Assembly (NCBI GenBank): GCA_018814305.1
Contig: JAHJAA010000020.1
Location: forward strand, 1-64,000
DNA length: 64,000 nt
Direction of reading: 5' to 3'
DNA from: Pseudomonadota bacterium
Lineage (GTDB): Bacteria; Desulfobacterota; Desulfobulbia; Desulfobulbales; JAGXFP01
Shown in pieces: positions 62,779 to 64,000 of this stretch. The translations under genes were made by a program, and so were the position numbers. Below the pieces are notes generated by a model. That model was not told the DNA's origin. It made no database searches and worked only from the letters and a program-made list of their open reading frames with translations. Position 1 is the stretch's first letter. Every line of letters begins with the position of its first letter.

Positions 62779-64000
62779 ATGAGTGAGCGCATAGCCCAGG
62801 CCCTGAGTAGGCTTTTTGACAAACACCGTATCGTCTTCTGGCACGATGCTGATAAGGAACTGCGTGCTGATTTTGAGGCTCTGCATCTGCCGGATATTAC
62901 CAAGGTAGAGCTCAACAACAACGAGTTTGCGGTGAAGCATCGGATACTCCGCGAGCTACCAGAGCAGAAGTTTCTCCTCTACCGCGAAGGACCGCAACCT
63001 GCTGACTTGGACAACTGGTTGCTGGATGTGCAGCTGGCCCACGGTGAGTTTCAAACCGATCAAGCAGCCCTCCATCTGAGTGAACTCGAATTACCCCTGG
63101 AATTTGCCGAGCTTGTCCGGCAGCACCTTGATTTTTTCACAGCCGCGAAACGCCGGGAGGCCTTAAAAAAGCTCCTGAAACCTGATGATCAACCGCGACA
63201 GATTCGGCTCAAGATCCTGGCGGTGTGTGCCGGCCCCGGGGCAGAGGCGAGGCTGGATTCGATCCTGGAGTTTTTGCTGGCTGAATTGGCCGAGGATCGG
63301 GAAGAGAAGATCAAGCTGATCGGCCGTTGCGGGCTGGACAAGTATCTCTGGGAACAGACTGAACGGCTCTATGGCTATGAATCGAAAACCCCCGGGATTC
63401 GCGATTTCGCCATCGAGCTGTTCAAATCCTGCTACCGGATGGAACTTGGTGAGTCATCTCTTCTGAACAGCGAAGCCCTGGTTTTTCTCAAACGTTGGAA
63501 GGACAGTATCCGCCATCGCGCCACTTTCGAAAAGTTGTCCGACGATTGCGCCGATGTGTTGGGGATAGAAAAGGATCTGCAGCAGCGGGATTATCGACAG
63601 CTTCTGGACCTGGATTTCTTCCGCCTTATTGAACAGAAGATCATCTCTGACCTGGTCAACAGCTTGGCCAGTCGAACCTTGGCTGCTGGTGAGTGTGCCA
63701 CCCTCATTCGTGCCCGCCGACAGAGTCATTGGCATCAAGGCTATAGCGATATCTATGAAGCCATTGATTATGCCGCCCGGATTTTCTCAGAATTGGAAAC
63801 CGTTCACCTGCAAATTGATTCACTGGCTGACGGCGTGGAGCGCTATGTAGCTAACTGGTACCGCATCGATCAACTCTATCGGAAGTTTGTCTTTCATGCC
63901 CGGCAATCCGGAGAACCTTCGCTACTTGGTAAACTCATCACCATGGTTGAGGATCTCTATACCAACAACTACTTGCGCCGGGTGAACGATAAATGGCAGG
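62779..64000 (+). CDS. pglZ: BREX type 1 protein PglZ, N-terminal part (runs off right edge)
   Basis: PglZ is the alkaline-phosphatase-superfamily protein of BREX. The first 407 codons are in the window, open to the edge, starting MSERIAQALSRLFDKHRIVF, followed by WHDADKELRADF. The segments FLLYREGPQPADLDNWLLDV and QSHWHQGYSDIYEAIDYAAR are typical of the BREX-1 form. The phosphatase-like core lies beyond the edge. Its expected position is directly after pglX, but here four cargo genes intervene. A brxL gene would be expected beyond the window. Confidence 0.88.
   Translation, partial: MSERIAQALSRLFDKHRIVFWHDADKELRADFEALHLPDITKVELNNNEFAVKHRILRELPEQKFLLYREGPQPADLDNWLLDVQLAHGEFQTDQAALHLSELELPLEFAELVRQHLDFFTAAKRREALKKLLKPDDQPRQIRLKILAVCAGPGAEARLDSILEFLLAELAEDREEKIKLIGRCGLDKYLWEQTERLYGYESKTPGIRDFAIELFKSCYRMELGESSLLNSEALVFLKRWKDSIRHRATFEKLSDDCADVLGIEKDLQQRDYRQLLDLDFFRLIEQKIISDLVNSLASRTLAAGECATLIRARRQSHWHQGYSDIYEAIDYAARIFSELETVHLQIDSLADGVERYVANWYRIDQLYRKFVFHARQSGEPSLLGKLITMVEDLYTNNYLRRVNDKWQ

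Noticed and set aside
62532-62786. Open frame spanning the gap before pglZ
   Set aside because: It overlaps the ends of both neighbouring genes out of frame and shows no family-like sequence despite four Cys.
47617-64000. Classical type I restriction-modification system
   Set aside because: The brxA-brxB-brxC-pglX-pglZ set identifies BREX type 1; no hsdR or hsdS is present.
1-64000. CRISPR array
   Set aside because: No regularly spaced 25-40-base repeats with unique spacers were seen; the tandem repeats found are 11-base coding repeats and G-rich inverted repeats.

Overview
The window looks like the chromosome of a dissimilatory sulfur-metabolising Desulfobacterota (a deltaproteobacterial sulfate reducer or sulfur disproportionator, perhaps Desulfobulbales-like; the order is a guess). 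The main reason is an aprBA-qmoABC block encoding the cytoplasmic adenylylsulfate reductase and its membrane electron donor. A meso-DAP-type MurE and a Gram-negative glycosyltransferase cluster agree with this.

Layout. Positions 1-816 (minus strand) hold a tRNA-Thr(UGU)-Tyr-Gly-Thr(GGU)-tuf operon with the same order as E. coli thrU-tyrU-glyT-thrT-tufB, behind a clear sigma70 promoter. Positions 919-8863 (minus) hold qmoC, qmoB, qmoA, aprA and aprB, with terminator-like hairpins after aprA and between qmoB and qmoC, and a strong promoter about 250 bases ahead of aprB. Positions 9413-13645 hold a YkgJ-type cysteine-cluster protein, an orphan sensor histidine kinase and a B12-binding-type radical SAM protein. 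Positions 13874-30543 (minus) hold a compact division and cell wall (dcw) cluster: mraZ-rsmH-ftsL-ftsI-murE-murF-mraY-murD-X-murG-murC-murB-ftsQ-ftsA-ftsZ. In it the FtsI-like protein lacks the catalytic residues of transpeptidases, and the ftsW slot is filled by a 63-residue zinc-ribbon-like gene (X). Positions 30863-37239 hold typA/bipA, a subtilisin-like lipoprotein protease with a PrcB-type lipoprotein next to it, a hotdog thioesterase and an isoprenylcysteine-methyltransferase-like membrane protein. Positions 37504-47005 hold surface polysaccharide glycosyltransferases, several of them fused, and a radical SAM/SPASM protein.

From 47617 to the right edge there is a type 1 BREX phage-defence island: brxA, brxB, brxC, an AlbA_2/ATP-binding protein, pglX, then a cargo block (a Shedu-type DUF4263 nuclease, a DUF262 protein, an OLD-like ATPase and an unknown protein), and the start of pglZ. 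The island abuts a truncated radical SAM gene.

The most unusual structure is inside pglX. A 428-base element with GGGTTAGGG-rich inverted ends carries its own gene for a four-helix-bundle (S23/IVS, Avd-like) protein with its own ribosome-binding site. It sits within the methyltransferase gene without interrupting the pglX reading frame. A short gene-less relative lies 280 bases upstream in the same gene, also in frame. The Shedu gene is flanked by a 26-base direct repeat that duplicates the end of pglX, which looks like the scar of a cassette insertion. Together these point to layered insertion of mobile and defence genes into one BREX operon. The second notable point is the dcw cluster, where the septal glycosyltransferase FtsW is absent and its partner transpeptidase appears dead, so the septal peptidoglycan synthase must be encoded elsewhere or work differently.
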